NCBI GenBank assembly: GCA_905147135.1
Contig: LR990053.1
Location: 5,840,501 to 5,904,500 of the forward strand
Direction: 5' to 3'
Length of the DNA stretch: 64,000 nt
Origin: Blastobasis lacticolella
Lineage: Eukaryota > Arthropoda > Insecta > Lepidoptera > Blastobasidae
Position numbers and translations under genes: made by a program. The notes beneath the pieces were generated by a model. The model ran no database searches, was not told where the DNA came from, and worked only from the letters and a program-made list of their open reading frames with translations. Positions 42,486 to 55,110 of this stretch are shown here, piece by piece. Each line of letters starts with the position of its first letter. Position 1 is the stretch's first letter.

Positions 42486-43227
42486 TCACAATGACAGTTT
42501 GATGTTCTACATTTTTGCCACATACTTTCCTGTAAATTGAGTTATACATTTATGATTGCACACGCTAACACACATTTCAACTTTGCCAACAACTCATATT
42601 TTGTGAGGAACGTAGCCTTCCCCTTACTTACCTTTTGCTGTACCATTTTTTCTTTTTTATTAATATTTTTTATTTATAGTTATCTTGACCGATTTGTAGA
42701 GGTTCATAAAATATTCCAATCAAAACAGGCTCACTCAAATTAAATTGACAAATGTATCAATGCAATGTAATCATATTTAAATGTACCTGTGGGTTTCTTG
42801 CCGTTTCTTTTTCCCACAGATGGTCATTTTCCTAACTGAAGCGGCATACTGACAGACAGACGACATTCTTTTTACTTATTTGTTCCGAGCTCAGGGATTG
42901 ACGCGGGTAGGCCGGCTGGTGCGTGCGGGTGTGAGCGCCGGCAGGCTGGCTGGGGTCGGGCACGCGCCGCACATGATTCGCTTAGGTGGTTCTGTGCGTG
43001 GCGTGTATCGGTGCCTGGTGTCTCGCCGGAGTAAGCCCTCGTACGCGCTGATCGGTCTGCATGCGTCGCCTCCTACCTGGATGAGCTCGCTTAACTTTCC
43101 CTTTGTTTTCCGTTAGATTTTTGACTTCTGAAAAGAGATTAATTAACGTAATCCGAATTCAATAAATACCTTTTTCATTTTCTTATTTATTTCCTTAAAC
43201 TCCGAAATAACACATCTATCTTTTTAA
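42486..43227. other. No gene; G+C-rich segment
   Basis: 42880-43095 is G+C- and CpG-rich with an open frame that begins TTG (78 codons, Arg/Gly-rich). No motif. The rest is A+T-rich and unrecognised. Confidence 0.4.
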
Positions 43228-43810
43228 TACTACTAAGGGGGCAAACAAGCTCACGGCCTGCCTGATAGTAAGAAGTCACCGATATCTATGGACGATTGCA
43301 ATACCAGGGGCATCACCCGAAAAAATTCTTGAAAAATTCCATTATTTACTTTTCAGGGAAAACCTCTCCAGGCAGTCCACTCCACAGACTTAATGTACGT
43401 AGGAGAAAGTTCCTTTGGAACCGAACAGTTCACGACCAATTTGGCTCCAAGGTGAGGATGAACTCCCTGTCAGTGGTAACCGTTGCGATGATATCTCAGA
43501 ATCCACTACAAGACCCCCCATAAGCGGTGACCCGAAACCGCTCCGCTCGCCACCCTGCCCCCACCCTGTAAGGAGCAAACGAGTTTTCCTACCTGACTCA
43601 ATTTACTCCACCATCAAACGGCTCTCCCCGACTCGCGACATATCGTGTCGTGTGCGATTGTGGAGCCCCTCAACCAGAACTGGGGACTTAAGGCTTACTA
43701 GCATCACGAGTGCCACTTTGTGAGAAGTGAGTTTAAAAGTTTGAGGTCGTTTTGCCTCTCTGGCATTTTTGGGCGGATTTTTGGAGGACACAGTTAGGAG
43801 CATGGGACAA
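43228..43810 (-). mobile_element. LINE-derived segment, reverse
   Basis: 'AGGGGGCAAACAAGCTCACG' then 'GCCTGCCTGATAGTAAG' is the complement of a LINE 3' terminus ending in 'GCTTGTTTGCCACC'. Upstream on the minus strand, frame 43578-43390 reads 'GSPLMGGLVVDSEISSQRL', wording I associate with a common lepidopteran repeat. The left boundary is clear, the right uncertain. Confidence 0.45.
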
Positions 43811-44559
43811 TGGGGTGATAGCTTGGAAAGTTTGAAGTTAGACCTAACAGTTGATTCATTTTACATCACAATCAGATACTGACAAAAAGCGAGAACATTA
43901 TAAGATTGTCCATTGACATTGGGGAGGCTCAAGTCCAACGGTGTACTGTTATGGGTTGAAGAAATGATGAAAAACTGCTTAAATTTTAGGAAACAAACAC
44001 TAACGCAGACTCTGTAAGGTATAGACGAAACTTCCTGCCGCGTTTGACCACTCTATGCAATATGATCTTCCTGTCGCGGTATTCCCGAGCCGGCATGACA
44101 TTAGGGCCTTATCTTAAACGCCGACAATTAAATTAAATACCATTTATTTCAAGTTTCACAGACTCATATTCTCATTACATTTCATTAATAATTATAGTTT
44201 ATAATAATAAATACATTCATCTTCAGCATTACAACGTCACTTTAGAATTAACTCATGTCATAATCATAAAACAAAAATAAAACATATACGTATATATGTC
44301 AGATACACTTATACAAATGTCAGCCTTTAAATAATATGTATTGCATGTCAAAAATATGGAGATCAATTAGTTTATAAATAGGTACAGAATCAGTAACAAT
44401 GTCAAAATAAAATCGAATTATGGATATGAAAATGTCAGAACGAATTAAAATTTGTTATCTTCGTATCATTTATATTTTCTGTCAGGCATCTGTAAAGCGA
44501 TATGTCTGGCACAGCATTTCCTAATTATGAGGCAGTCCAACCTAGCTGCAACCTGTTGC
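43811..44559. other. No gene; SINE-B scrap
   Basis: 43915-43975 contains 'CGGTGTACTGTTATGGGTTG' and GAAGAAATGATGA, a decayed SINE-B end. 44130-44500 is very A+T-rich and may be a LINE 3' UTR in reverse ('AATACCATTTATTTCAAG'). Confidence 0.4.
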
Positions 44560-44630
44560 AGACAGCGGTGATCGCTTACCATCACGTGACCTACTTGCTC
44601 ATTTGCCTCCCTCGTTTATAAAATACTGAA
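44560..44630 (+). mobile_element. LINE 3' end scrap
   Basis: 'GCGGTGATCGCTTACCATCA' followed by 'CTACTTGCTCATTTGCC' is the common LINE terminus, plus-oriented, with a short A-run after it. Confidence 0.55.
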
Positions 44631-46176
44631 ACGCAACCCAAACTCCTAGACCATATTACATTGACGCTTCTTATTATTGCCATTGTGGTCATGTCATAAC
44701 TTCTCCAACCATGCGTTTGCCATTGCTGTAGGTTGCCGCCCGAACTGCATAAATCGCGCCGCCCAGTGCGCGCGCGCAGATGATATCGCGGTAGTACAAC
44801 GCGTTTCTACACCTGTGATGCGACCTGTATAACGCAGGTGTGCTGCAATTATTGCAACAGTAGAGCGGATTCTGAGGCTAAGTAAAGTGTGTAGGATTAT
44901 GGTTCTATCGCTGTATTTCGAGCTTTCAAATGTGGCAGAAGGTTGCCTGCGAGTGTGTTCTCTGAAAAGTATGGGTCCAGACTGGACACCTTCATGGCCT
45001 GTTTCTAGACGGGCCCGTTTCATCTTCGGCCGCGGCAATGACACTTTACAGAAGCTGATATCAATCGTCAAATTGCCTGGCTGAAAAAGATAAAGGACAC
45101 AGCAAGTCACACGGGATAAGTTCTTAAGTATTATTTTATGTAAGTGTTGTGGGAAAAACGTTGAACTTGGCCTTGGATTCGTTGTAGGCAGCTGTAAATC
45201 CTGAACCAGTAAATTCACATTATATTTGCATAAATAAACTATAACAACACTGTGCCATCCGCATCCAGCTAAAATATAAGCTAACGTTATAGGTATTAAC
45301 GATTAATTTAATTAATAGGTCATATAGATAACTAAAGACACATAGGTAGGACCGATGTCTGTAGATCACAATGCGGAATTTCCACTTCAAGGGGATCTGA
45401 AGCGGTTTGCTAAGTGACAGGAATTCATGCCGGACATTTTCCAAATAGCTCGGATTGAAGGAGCATTCCGTTGCATCTTGGGGCGATCCCTTGACTAGAC
45501 ATTGATTTACTTGAAAATATTACTTTAGAATGTCACTGGCGGTGGTTCGAATCCAAGGTCTAATATCCAAGTTTTTAGTATCTGGGTTATGTTATATTGG
45601 AGAATGTGTTTGCATTTCGAAACCCATTTTTATCAAATATATTTTCGTCGATGACGCTGAACCTAAAATATTTCGGTGGTGTCGTTATCTTTTGTTCTTA
45701 TATATTTTGAAAAAATAATATTATAGCATACATTCTTCTCTGTGACAGTACTTGGAGCAGACCGTTCTTTATTTTGTGGTAGCTACAACATCAACGAAAA
45801 GTTTCATATCAATAATTGGGGATTCTGGTTGGATAAAGAAGAGGATTTAAGTTGTATAAACTGCAGATAACGCCCCTATAATTTTAATTTCGTAACGACG
45901 AACGATGGTTACTTCTGAAAAGTGTTCGATGGTTACTACTGGCTGCTTCTGAAAAGTGTTATCGCCATTGTGTTATTACGCTGACTATATTTATTTCTAC
46001 AGACTGGTCCAACAATTGATTTCGGTGGCGCAAACTAAAAGTCCACTAATCCTGCGCCTGCCCCGTATCACTTCCCGCCGCCTCCCTTTTAATTGCGGTC
46101 CAATGAAGCAACGCTAATGCCGACCAAAGAATCGACGGCACCAGATATGAGAGAAGTTTGTAGGTAATGTTAATGA
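44631..46176. other. No gene assigned; longest open frame of the window
   Basis: The minus frame 44694-45218 (174 codons) is the longest here but has no motif, and it overlaps plus-strand LINE-like wording at about 45010 ('TTTCATCTTCGGCCGCGGC'). 45904-45962 holds a short tandem duplication ('CTTCTGAAAAGTGTT' twice). Not called as a gene. Confidence 0.4.
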
Positions 46177-46437
46177 GTGTCCGACAGAGTAGAATATAAT
46201 CAGCCCCTTATACGCATACGTGCACAAACACCTTACACTCGTGTGTCGTACAAGGCGAGTTGTTTTTGAGGCACAAGATCTAGATTCTTCGGCTGGGCAA
46301 TAGGCAGAAGCGTTTTCCATTTATAGACGTATACGCATAACACAGAGGTATCCAACCCAGGCGGGGAGGGACACCCCTTTCGCGGGAGTGGCCCTAATTC
46401 CTATAGTGGACTGTTATGGGTAGTGATGAAGACGATG
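46177..46437 (+). mobile_element. SINE-B, diverged with small insertion
   Basis: Runs from 'GTGTCCGACAGAGTAGAATA' to 'GTGGACTGTTATGGG' plus GATGAAGACGATGAG. An extra segment of about 19 bp (TACGCATACGTGCACAAAC) sits inside the 'CCCTTACACTCG' part, bounded by a repeated CCTTA. Confidence 0.8.
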
Positions 46438-47518
46438 AGTAAATGCAAATTGAATACCTATCGTGGAATAAGGATCATAAAATGTATTTTTATTAGCGGT
46501 GTTGACAGGCCTACAGCCGAAACAGCTACCTACCTCATTCGGTCCGTTTAGGTTTGGAAATTCCATTTTAAGCAATTTTGTGAAAAATGGTTCACCTAAG
46601 AATATAAGTTATCCACGATTTATCTCTTGATAAATCACAAGTACTCCAGTCAGCGGTAACGAATGCAAATAGGCTTTTGGCTTTGTATTCTCACACGTAT
46701 GTGTAAGAGATGAACGTTCTACGAAGAAGCCGAACCAGCCGATGTGCATTGCTGCCAACATCAGTAGATTTAAAATTGTAATTATTAATTTATTATAATG
46801 TAGGCAAGTGAAATTCTCGGTCACAATAACTATATTGCTGTGCTCTACCGGGTTCATATGCGGACTTATCAATATATCACCTACTTACCTACCATGTGAT
46901 TGCAATGAATAAATTGAATTGAATAGTTTATATTATAAAAAAAAACATCGGTAAAAATTACTCTCGCGTCGGTTTTAAGAGCCTCAAATACTCTATGTCA
47001 CTCCCCGCTAAATAACTTCGGCGAAATTTTCGTCCCTTCTTCGTAACTCCTAACACACTTACTTGAGGATATTGTTTTGGCCTCCCCCGCCCCTCCCACC
47101 GCAGCCGTGGAGGATATCTTCGGGGTAAACGCTATAGATGCAGAGGTCAAGTTATTCTGGTACACAGCCGAAGGACCAATCAATAGGACAAAACAACTGG
47201 CAAAAGGCAAACGTTGTTTATTTGGACGTGCGGCTCGAAATATTGGAAGGTTTGCGGTGTTAGCGTTGTTTTTGGAATACAATAGCAGATGTAGGTAGCT
47301 TAGTAAGTAGATGTATCAAGATGAGGTTTCAAATTGAAAATCATTGCGTAAATATGCATTCAGGGCTAGATTTTTGGTGACTTTAATGTGGCTGAAAAGC
47401 GAAACTGCCAGAGATGTGATGCACACCGGTTTTCTTACTTCTACAACAAAAACAAGAGGATAAGCAAGTAGATACTATCGCAAAGAAAAGCCGAAGTTTG
47501 AAAAAAACTTGGTGCACG
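46438..47518. other. No gene; possible LINE tail
   Basis: 46885-46925 'GATTGCAATGAATAAATTG' resembles a LINE terminus. Frames at 47077-47298 and 46998-47282 overlap on opposite strands and have no motif. Confidence 0.45.
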
Positions 47519-47650
47519 ATAATAATAATAAATAATAATAATAAATAACCGTGGACAAATTCACACAGCGCCATCTAGCCCTAAAGTAAGCAAAGCTTGT
47601 GTTATGGGTGCTAGATAACTGATAAACTACTTAAATACTTTTGCGTACGA
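47519..47650 (-). mobile_element. SINE-T, 3' part with (AAT)n tail
   Basis: 'ACACAGCGCCATCTAGCCC' at 47563-47581 is the complement of the family's 3' end, and 'GGGTGCTAGATAACTG' follows as in the other copies. The (AAT)n run at 47519-47548 sits at the 3' side of the copy and may be its tail, although the other copies do not show one clearly. The head is missing. Confidence 0.7.
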
Positions 47651-47837
47651 TGTGCACGGGCATACCAACGTTATGTCTCCTCATCTGTTTGAATTCATAA
47701 TTTTAGCAAAATGACTATGACGTAAGCAGGTAGGTACTACCTATTACCTACTACTAATGCAAACCTTTATACTTTCACAGTTTAACAATAAATACAATTG
47801 TAAATTCTAAATACTATGGATGAAACCAGATATGGAT

Positions 47838-48108
47838 GTGGAAAAATCAATAACATGGGGAAATGGGCTTCATTGTGAGTCAACTCAACCAGTTTAGTAG
47901 TAAACAATAATTACTTCACGACGATGAGGGTCAAGTCTGTAAAGCCATGCGTTCTGAATTGAAAAAAAAAGTGGAGAAATGAAATACGTTGTTAAATGGG
48001 CTTGATTATCGGAAAACCCAACTATACCCAATAGTAAACAATAAGAATTACTTCACGACGACAAGGGTCAAGTCTGTAAAACAAAGCGTCCTAATTCCCA
48101 ATAAAAAA
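47838..48108 (+). repeat. Tandem duplication of an A-tailed 133-bp unit
   Basis: 47838-47970 and 47971-48108 align along their length ('AAATGGGCTTSATT', 'TAGTAAACAATAA', 'TTACTTCACGACGA', 'AGGGTCAAGTCTGTAAA'), and both units finish in an A8-A9 run. Divergence is moderate. The A-ended head-to-tail layout suggests a dimeric retroposon, but no pol III boxes are visible. Confidence 0.8.
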
Positions 48109-49290
48109 AAATTCCAAAAATTTCTAAAAATTGCAAATTCATCTCATATTATAGGGCCACAATTTAAACTATAACAATACAGTACCAAGCCGGCGCACGA
48201 GTCCTAATAACGTATTCAAACAACATAATCCAGTCGCCGTAATGATAGCAATCTGTTGGCAATAAATCGTTAATGGCCTATCGCTTGTCCACCGCACTTG
48301 TGGGTGATGCAGTACTCGGGCGCTTATTCTGAGACGCGGTGGCGATACGGTATAGGTACGGTAGCGTTATGGTGAGTAAATGGTGGGTGACGTGATGGTA
48401 ATGAATGAATGAAAATGTACGAATGGAAATTCTTAGTTAATACTTAGTTAGGTAATACTTAATTTGATGTTTGGTGCAGTACCTACTTGATATGCTGGAA
48501 TGTAGTAAGACTTGGGTGCAACGCCAGTCTCTAGATTTCCTTTCCGATAGTTGTTTCACGCAACCACAACCATAAACATAAAGTGTTTTGTAAATATTTT
48601 GATAATGGCCTAGACTATTGTATTAGGACAAGTGATAAGCTAAAGACTATAAAAAAACAAAATAAATACCCGCAAACCGATTCCATATCTTCCCGTGTCA
48701 ATGATACTGTGCTGTAGATAGACAGATAAACACTGTATTCCTCATAAAACATTACAAGATCAATCACTCACAATAACAAGGAACGATGAGCAAAGACGTA
48801 CTGTAATGTAAATGACAAATATAACACCGCATTTACTCTGCTATGTGTTTTATTTGTAACGTTTCCACATCGTTTCTATACCGTCCCTCACATCGCAAGT
48901 TCCAGCGTAGGCCGCCGCCGCCCGAGGCGCGTGCGCCGCTGAACTTTCACCGTGTGTCCGCGGCTTTAGATACCGCAGATTTATTCTGCACTAGCCTTTA
49001 CCAAAGGGCAGCCTTTGATAAAGACGTCGTAGGTGGAGATTAAGATCTGTACGCTGTGGTTTCCTGTGCATAGGAAGATGTGGGTGGGAAGTTTCAAAGG
49101 GTTCCTGGAGATGTTGAGGGGGTGTGGGGGAGGATTTTTGTTGGATGATTTTTTGGGAATCTTTTTGGCAATTAATTTGATAGGAATAATTGTTGAATAT
49201 AAAATAATTTCTCAGTCTTTGTAATTTGGAGTTTTTGATTTGGAAAAGTTCTTGAGTTAGTCATTTAAAAAAGCGAAAGAATCATAATTT
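48109..49290. other. No gene seen
   Basis: Unrecognised. A G+C-rich patch at 48905-48960 with open frame 48843-49043, no motif. Confidence 0.45.
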
Positions 49291-49350
49291 TGGCGTTATG
49301 TCCGGTTGTGCCCCGCGCGTCACGCGAGGGCCCAGTGTCCGCCTAGACCT
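49291..49350 (-). mobile_element. SINE-A, 3' end only
   Basis: 'TTGGCGTTATGTCCGGTTG' and 'CACGCGAGGGCCCAGTGTCC' are the complement of the last 60 bp of the family. Confidence 0.75.
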
Positions 49351-49994
49351 AGAAAGAAACATATTTTATTATACTTAGGTAACTACATTTACTAAGACTT
49401 GCAGCATTTCACTATATAATTGATCAAATATTTTTGTTTGTCGACGTTTAATAGTGGGCAGCACACCAGAGGGAAATGGAAAATATGCCCATTAATATGT
49501 AAATCGAAAATGATATAAACGACGGATTCTGCGTATCATTAGGTAGCCTGTTCCTTAGCTATTAGAGTTGTATAAAGAGTATGTATGTATGTATGTTAAC
49601 TCATTTGCAACAACAAAGTACATTACAAAAGAAAACACAAGGCAAGCTTATCCCACAACAGGATCTCTCCAGCTAACCTTAGACAAGCCGAAAGGAGCTT
49701 TAGCGAGCGGCAGAGGCAATAAAAGTACCTTACTTTAAAAATAACCAAAGACTTAATTTAAGAGTCCACAAAAACCATCAACAACCAATAGAAATAAGCA
49801 GTCCACAAAATCCATCACTTTTTTTTTCACCACTAAGGTGGCAAACAAGTCCTTTTCACAAGCCGGCAAAGCATTTGCGACATTGCACCCATAGGCGGCG
49901 TTAAGCACTTACCATCGTACGTTAGTCCCATGGTCGTTTCAAAAATATCGTCGATAAATCGGACGTAATTGAATAAAATAAACCAGCGCTATGT
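49351..49994. other. No gene; LINE scrap and microsatellite
   Basis: (ATGT)n at 49579-49596. 49836-49930 ('CACTAAGGTGGCAAACAAG') is the complement of a LINE 3' terminus. Otherwise unrecognised. Confidence 0.5.
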
Positions 49995-50255
49995 GTGGCC
50001 GTGTGGTGTCCGGCAGAGTAGAATAGCACCAACCCCTTACACTCATGGGTGTCGTACAAGGCGACTAATGTTTTCGAGGCAAAAGATTAAGAGTCTCCGT
50101 AGTCTGGAAAATGGGCAGCAGCATTTTCCATTGTATTATTTAAACACTGCGATCTCCAACCCGCCTGCCAAGCGTGGAGATTATGGCAATAACCTCCCCT
50201 TCCGTGGGAGAGGCCCTAATTCCTGCAGTGGACTGTTACGGGCTGTGATGTGATG
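49995..50255 (+). mobile_element. SINE-B, best-preserved copy
   Basis: Runs from 'TGGCCGTGTGGTGTCCGGCA' to 'GCAGTGGACTGTTACGGGC' with TGTGATGTGATGTG. It spans an open frame 49969-50253 whose product is only the SINE read through, so that frame is not a gene. Confidence 0.92.
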
Positions 50256-51247
50256 TGTGTTCAAAAGTCAGACACCCACGCTCCGACATCTCATACGTCA
50301 AAAACCTACCTAGCCGAAGTGCAATCACACCAAACGAAAGCGCACCCCAGCAAGCTGATCGAGTATATGGCTTGCCAATACAAACATCTTACCTAATCAT
50401 ATCAGAACGCTAGCCTAACGACTCAACCTACCTAACATAATCCTATTAGAGCCCCAGCCATAGCATCCAGCATGTCGGAACAAGAGCCCATCCTAAAGCT
50501 CAGTCTATACTAAAGGTCGGCCAGAACACACATGATACAGTTGGGCTTGAGGCACATTAGTGGACAGTTTTGCCAGGCGGGTTGGAGATCGTAGGGTCCA
50601 AAATACAGAATAGAAAATACTCGTGTCCATTTTCAGGTCTGTGTTGTCAGTGGTTCTTTGCTAAATGGACGCACTGCGTTCAATACGGCTCTATCATCGG
50701 TCCATTTCGCTCGCTACCTTTGCGATGAGTTTTGACGCATCTAAGCATATTTTGACGTACACCTAATGCTGGTGGCACTCAAGTATTTGCAGGTCTAATG
50801 GGTTCCAGGAACGTTTCTGAATGCGGGTGTTTCGTCTCCTCTCAGAACACCCGTAAGTGGAAGGGGTTGCTTGGGGTTGCTTGCCCGTTTGCCTCCTTCT
50901 TCTTAATACAAAAACTCATCGGTATTCAGCAACAGTTTTCAATTACGCGTAAAGCAACCCTCTACGTCCGTCCATTCGGCCATCGTAAGTCAGCGCCCGC
51001 GCCGGACTCGAACCGGTACCCACCCAGTGACAGCACGCCGCCGGCAGCCGGCACAATGGCGATTGTTCGGTGCGATCGCGCGATACCGGGGAGGCGTCGG
51101 TGCTCGTTCCTTATTATTTATTGTGTACCAAGCCTATAACAATTACGTGTAATAGGAATTCGAGATAGTCGTGTTGCGAGCGGGGGCTCGGGTTCTTGTG
51201 TGGACCAATGGGTTCATGTTTAACGTGTATAAAAGGCATCTTGATCA
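50256..51247. other. No gene; minor SINE-B scrap
   Basis: 'GCCAGGCGGGTTGGAGATCG' at 50572-50591 is the complement of the middle of SINE-B. 50995-51070 is G+C-rich. The 113-codon frame 50798-51139 has no motif. Confidence 0.4.
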
Positions 51248-51330
51248 TCATCATCATCATTCTAGCGGTCAATCCCGTCTTCTGCCAGAGTCTGCTTTGC
51301 TAGTCTTTCTATTCGTGTGGTCTTCGGCAT
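51248..51330 (-). mobile_element. LINE 3' end, reverse, with (CAT)n
   Basis: (CAT)5 followed by 'CTAGCGGTCAATCCCGTC' and 'TCTGCCAGAGTCTGCTTTG' parallels 27688-27760. Confidence 0.5.
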
Positions 51331-53660
51331 CCTCGCGTCGTAAGCCACGTAGTAGAGAGTACAAAAGAGACCGCTGAAAACTCTACTTCTATTTGAAGTT
51401 TGTTTACAATTACTGTAAAGAATTAGAATTTTGTGGCCTTCGGGTTTATGGATTTTGATGTAGCAAAGAAAATATTGACTCGTGGAGTAAGTACATTACC
51501 AAAACAGACTTTTAAATTATGTGTAAAGTATCCCAACTTAAGCATATCCGACACAGCATATTCTGCTGCTTAGCTCATTACGACATGTAATTTGAAGCAA
51601 AGAAGCCAGCGTATACAATTGGATGTCAGTAAATACAAAGGGATATCTACAATATCCACAATACAAACAAGAAAACAACCCATGATCGATGGATAATTCG
51701 GTTTTTTCCTATTCCCTGGTAACAGAATAATTACACACAATCCGTTGTCAATCGAACGTACGACGATCTTTGACATTGAATCGAAAACCCATCGGGCAGT
51801 CTTGAAAAAACAAACGTAATTTGACAAAAAAAGTCATGACCAAAAAAGCATTCGTTGTTCTGTGATTACTTCTGATTACTAGTCTTCGATAATGGGGGCC
51901 GTGGCTGGCGTAAGCCGGTCTTCCCCGCCCCCCGCAGAGAACACTGTGGCGGGCGTCGGAGGGGTCGCAGGCACCCGAGCGAAGGTTACGGCAGCTTTAT
52001 TTATAGAAAGGTTACATTGGAGCAAAACATACGGCTGACACCCAGTGACGGTTGTACAAAAGACTGCCTCGTGTGTCAGACGCGTCACGTTCTAAGATGA
52101 TTGTGTGTAATTAGAGACGCAAATTAAATAAATTAAAAGGCTGACTCTTGGTAGCGGCGAGGGATCAAAAGCGTGGAATGTCAATGTCGCAAGAAGCGGC
52201 TGCGCGGGCGCGTCGGACGGGCCGTCAGGTGCGGTACTGGGTACTAAGTATAGTAGGCAAATTAAGTATATAAATTTGACATTTAGGCGGTCTCCTGCAT
52301 TTTATTGTTACAGTTGGAACGAGCATTACCTGCTTCGAACAATGTACGAGGTACGGATAGTAAAATCCGGCTTTTTGAAAATGTGTTTTTTATTTGCTTT
52401 AAGACTTTTTTTTAGCAAGCTTTTATAAACAATCTTAAAAACGACCAGCCGCAAATGACTGGGCGCATCAACCTGCAATCGTTACATTCAATTTTAATTT
52501 ATTTTCACAACTTAACCGCTCTCGGATAAATAAGCAATCACCTCAATACATCACTTCGAACATTCCAAATTGGAGACATTACGGAATTAACGTAATTAAC
52601 GACATAGAACACAGATTATTAATTATTGGAAAACGTTGGACACTATGTTTCTTGCAGATGGATGGCAATAAACAACTTTAGTTCGGTGAAATGGCGCTGC
52701 CCGGATCAAAGGCGTTACCGCCGCGGGTAGGTATGTTTCAATAAAACAGAATTGACTAATAATGGACGCGAGCGATCGGTCTGTCCGTCGTGAGAACCCC
52801 GCACCGTTACCTACGACTTTTACAACTTGACAGTTGGGCTTTGAAAGCAGCGGGAGGACTTGATACGGGGACTTTTGCTCTCACTGCGAGTATATGAGCT
52901 ATTAAGTATTCCTGCCAATATTATGTTCAATAATCGAGGCAGTAAATCAAGATGATAACTAAATATTCTTTATTTATATATTTTTAAGCTTCATAGCTCT
53001 ATCTACAAGACTAACCGAGTTGACTTGTTCCATCATGGCGGATGGGATAAATAATTTAATTGACCCCGGAATGGCAGTGATCAAGTTTAATTTAATTTAT
53101 TTATTTTATAATTATATAGTGTTTATTTCGTTGCGACATCGGGGTAAACGCATTGATCTGTGCCATCCTCCACGACAAGTACCGGTGTGGGGCTACTGGG
53201 ATCTTAAAAACTATTTTTCCCATTTTCCCCAGTAGCTGTAACCCGCTAACAGGGCAGATTGGAAAAATAGCGACTTCATGCAATGCTATGCGCTGAGCGA
53301 CAAACTCTAGCGTCGATAATTTTCATCCCAGCATTTCAGACTATCGAACACCCGCTATATTCGTGGCCTCATCGTTAGCTGCGACTTTTACAAGTGATAC
53401 ACTGAGAAGAAATCCACCCATTTCGGATTCGTCACGCAATTTGTCAATCAATTCAGCGTCGTCGCACTACAAATCGTCCGCACTCCATTAAATGTCAATT
53501 TTATTTAAAAAATATAAGGGCAAGGCCGCTCGCTTTGGGTTTAGAAGGGTTCTGCAGGTTATCCTGGGAGGTTACTGTTCTCAGCTAAATGGTTGGGCGA
53601 TCCGCTGTCGTTGCCATTTCCTATGGTAGGAATAATTATATTCTGTGATAGTGACGTAGT
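51331..53660. other. 2.3-kb stretch without recognised elements
   Basis: No repeat family identified. Moderately G+C-rich patches at 51895-51980 and 52150-52240. The frames at 51570-51827, 51879-52088 and 53020-53283 carry no motif. Confidence 0.45.
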
Positions 53661-53790
53661 AATAAATAAATGCTTGTACAAATTATCACAGCGCCATCTA
53701 GCCTACATATGTGCTATAGGCGCTAGATAACCTACTGAAATATATTTATATTGTAACACCCAGACCCGTAACAGAAATAAAAATCATTAT
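53661..53790 (-). mobile_element. SINE-T, 3' part
   Basis: 'ATCACAGCGCCATCTAGCC' at 53684-53702 and 'GCGCTAGATAACCTACTG' match the end of the family. 'CACCCAGACCCGTAACAGAA' aligns with 'TTCTGTTACGGGTCTTGGTG' in the 3.9-kb copy. Head missing. Confidence 0.75.
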
Positions 53791-54597
53791 CATGGAACAT
53801 ACAATATGTCATTAGAATGAACAAAAAAAAAGGCAAATCGTCTATTTCCATTACATCAATAGACATAAAGCTTAGTTTACGACATGAAATATATCACTTC
53901 GAGAAAACACTACCAACGCATTAGAAAAATCAATAAAAACAAAACGGACCCCTAAAGATGGGTCTTTGCGCTCGCCGCTCGCATATTAATTCCTATAAAA
54001 TTAATTGCGATGACAAATCCATTAGTTTGAATGGCTCTCAACTGGTTCTTGTCTTTTTTCGACTCTTATCGACTTCTTAACGTGTTCGATATCGACTCTG
54101 CTTTATCGGGACGGACGGCTTTTAACATTTGAACTTCTAATTTTTTAAACGATTTTTGCAGGCGCAGAATATGTTGCCGCGCAAAGCTTTCTATTTGATT
54201 TTGTTTCTGGTTACGTTTCTTCATACGCAATGGAGAGGCAATCTGTTTGAGTGTAATTAGGTAATTGTCAGATAACATACATATTAGGTTGGTGGTTTTG
54301 ACCGGTAGCATCAGCAATAAATTCAGTTTGTTACGGATTGGTTCAATATTATACAAAACAATGAAGATATAATGTTTTCTTCGGCTGTTTTGTTACACTC
54401 CTTTTGTTTGGCGAGTCAGAATATTTTAACGGAACGGAACTCTGTGTATGTACTATAGATAGTCAAAATATCATATCGTACCTATTACAAATTATGAAAG
54501 TGATGGTAAAAACACAGAAAACGACTCTCTCAAAACTGTAGTAGTTCTAGAAAGTACTATAAAAAATTACCAAAATTACCAATTCAGATGGTTAATA
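53791..54597. other. No gene assigned; basic 96-codon frame
   Basis: The minus frame 54356-54066 starts with TTG; its last 60 codons are Lys/Arg/Gln-rich and helix-prone ('QKQNQIESFARQHILRLQK', 'FKKLEVQMLKAVRPDKAE'). Upstream, 'CACTCAAACAG' could be an acceptor, making this a terminal exon, but support is thin. Confidence 0.3.
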
Positions 54598-55110
54598 CTA
54601 GAATTCCTGACGATCAATTCCAGTGTCCGCTCCCACTGTTTCTTTGAGAGGAACATCAGCCGTCTCGAAATGTGTGCAATTAAGTAGCGTCTTCGAGACG
54701 AAACTTCCCGCAAATTGTGCGTGTCCAACCGCTTTATTGGTCACATCGTTTCGATTTATGTCATAGCTATTTTTAAAAGCAATTTCGGTATCGAGCCGGA
54801 ATGTAACATAGCAAGCAATGGTTTCTATTTTTGGTCTCAATTACTGGCTGCGTCGACGACGGATCTTCAAATTGTTGTAGAAAGTGCATGTATCCATGAT
54901 GTCTGGCATTTATAAAAGCTCCAAGGAGTACAGATAACATTTAGACTTCCTAGGAATTCCTAGGGCAGACACCGTAGGACCCCTGTATCTGAGTTTTCTG
55001 TAGTTGTTTTGTGTATTTTCAATACTAAACTTCGACAGGTCGTCAAAATCGTAGATTTTGGCAAAACATAAACTCTTGTTTAGGAGGAGCCGGACCACAT
55101 ACATGTTCAC
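54598..55110 (-). pseudogene. Decayed coding frame with two stops
   Basis: One minus-strand frame runs from 55110 to a TAG at 54598 (about 171 codons), interrupted only by TAA at about 54912-54910 and TAA at about 54843-54841. Segments include 'NKSLCFAKIYDFDDLSKF', 'YRGPTVSALGIPRKSK' and 'RLDTEIAFKNSYDINRNDV'. Composition is balanced, but I recognise no family. Chance cannot be excluded. Confidence 0.2.

Noticed and set aside
44694..45218. 174-codon minus-strand open frame as a gene
   Set aside because: No motif, start context or splice support; it overlaps LINE-like wording on the other strand, and one frame near this size is expected by chance in six frames of 64 kb.
49969..50253. 94-residue frame resembling frames at 17256-17525
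   Set aside because: Both are the same SINE-B repeat read through; the similarity is repeat identity, not a protein family.
50991..51025. Reverse 'GGTTCGAGTCC' B-box match in a G+C-rich segment
   Set aside because: No A box, cloverleaf or SINE body accompanies it; a lone 11-bp match is not enough.
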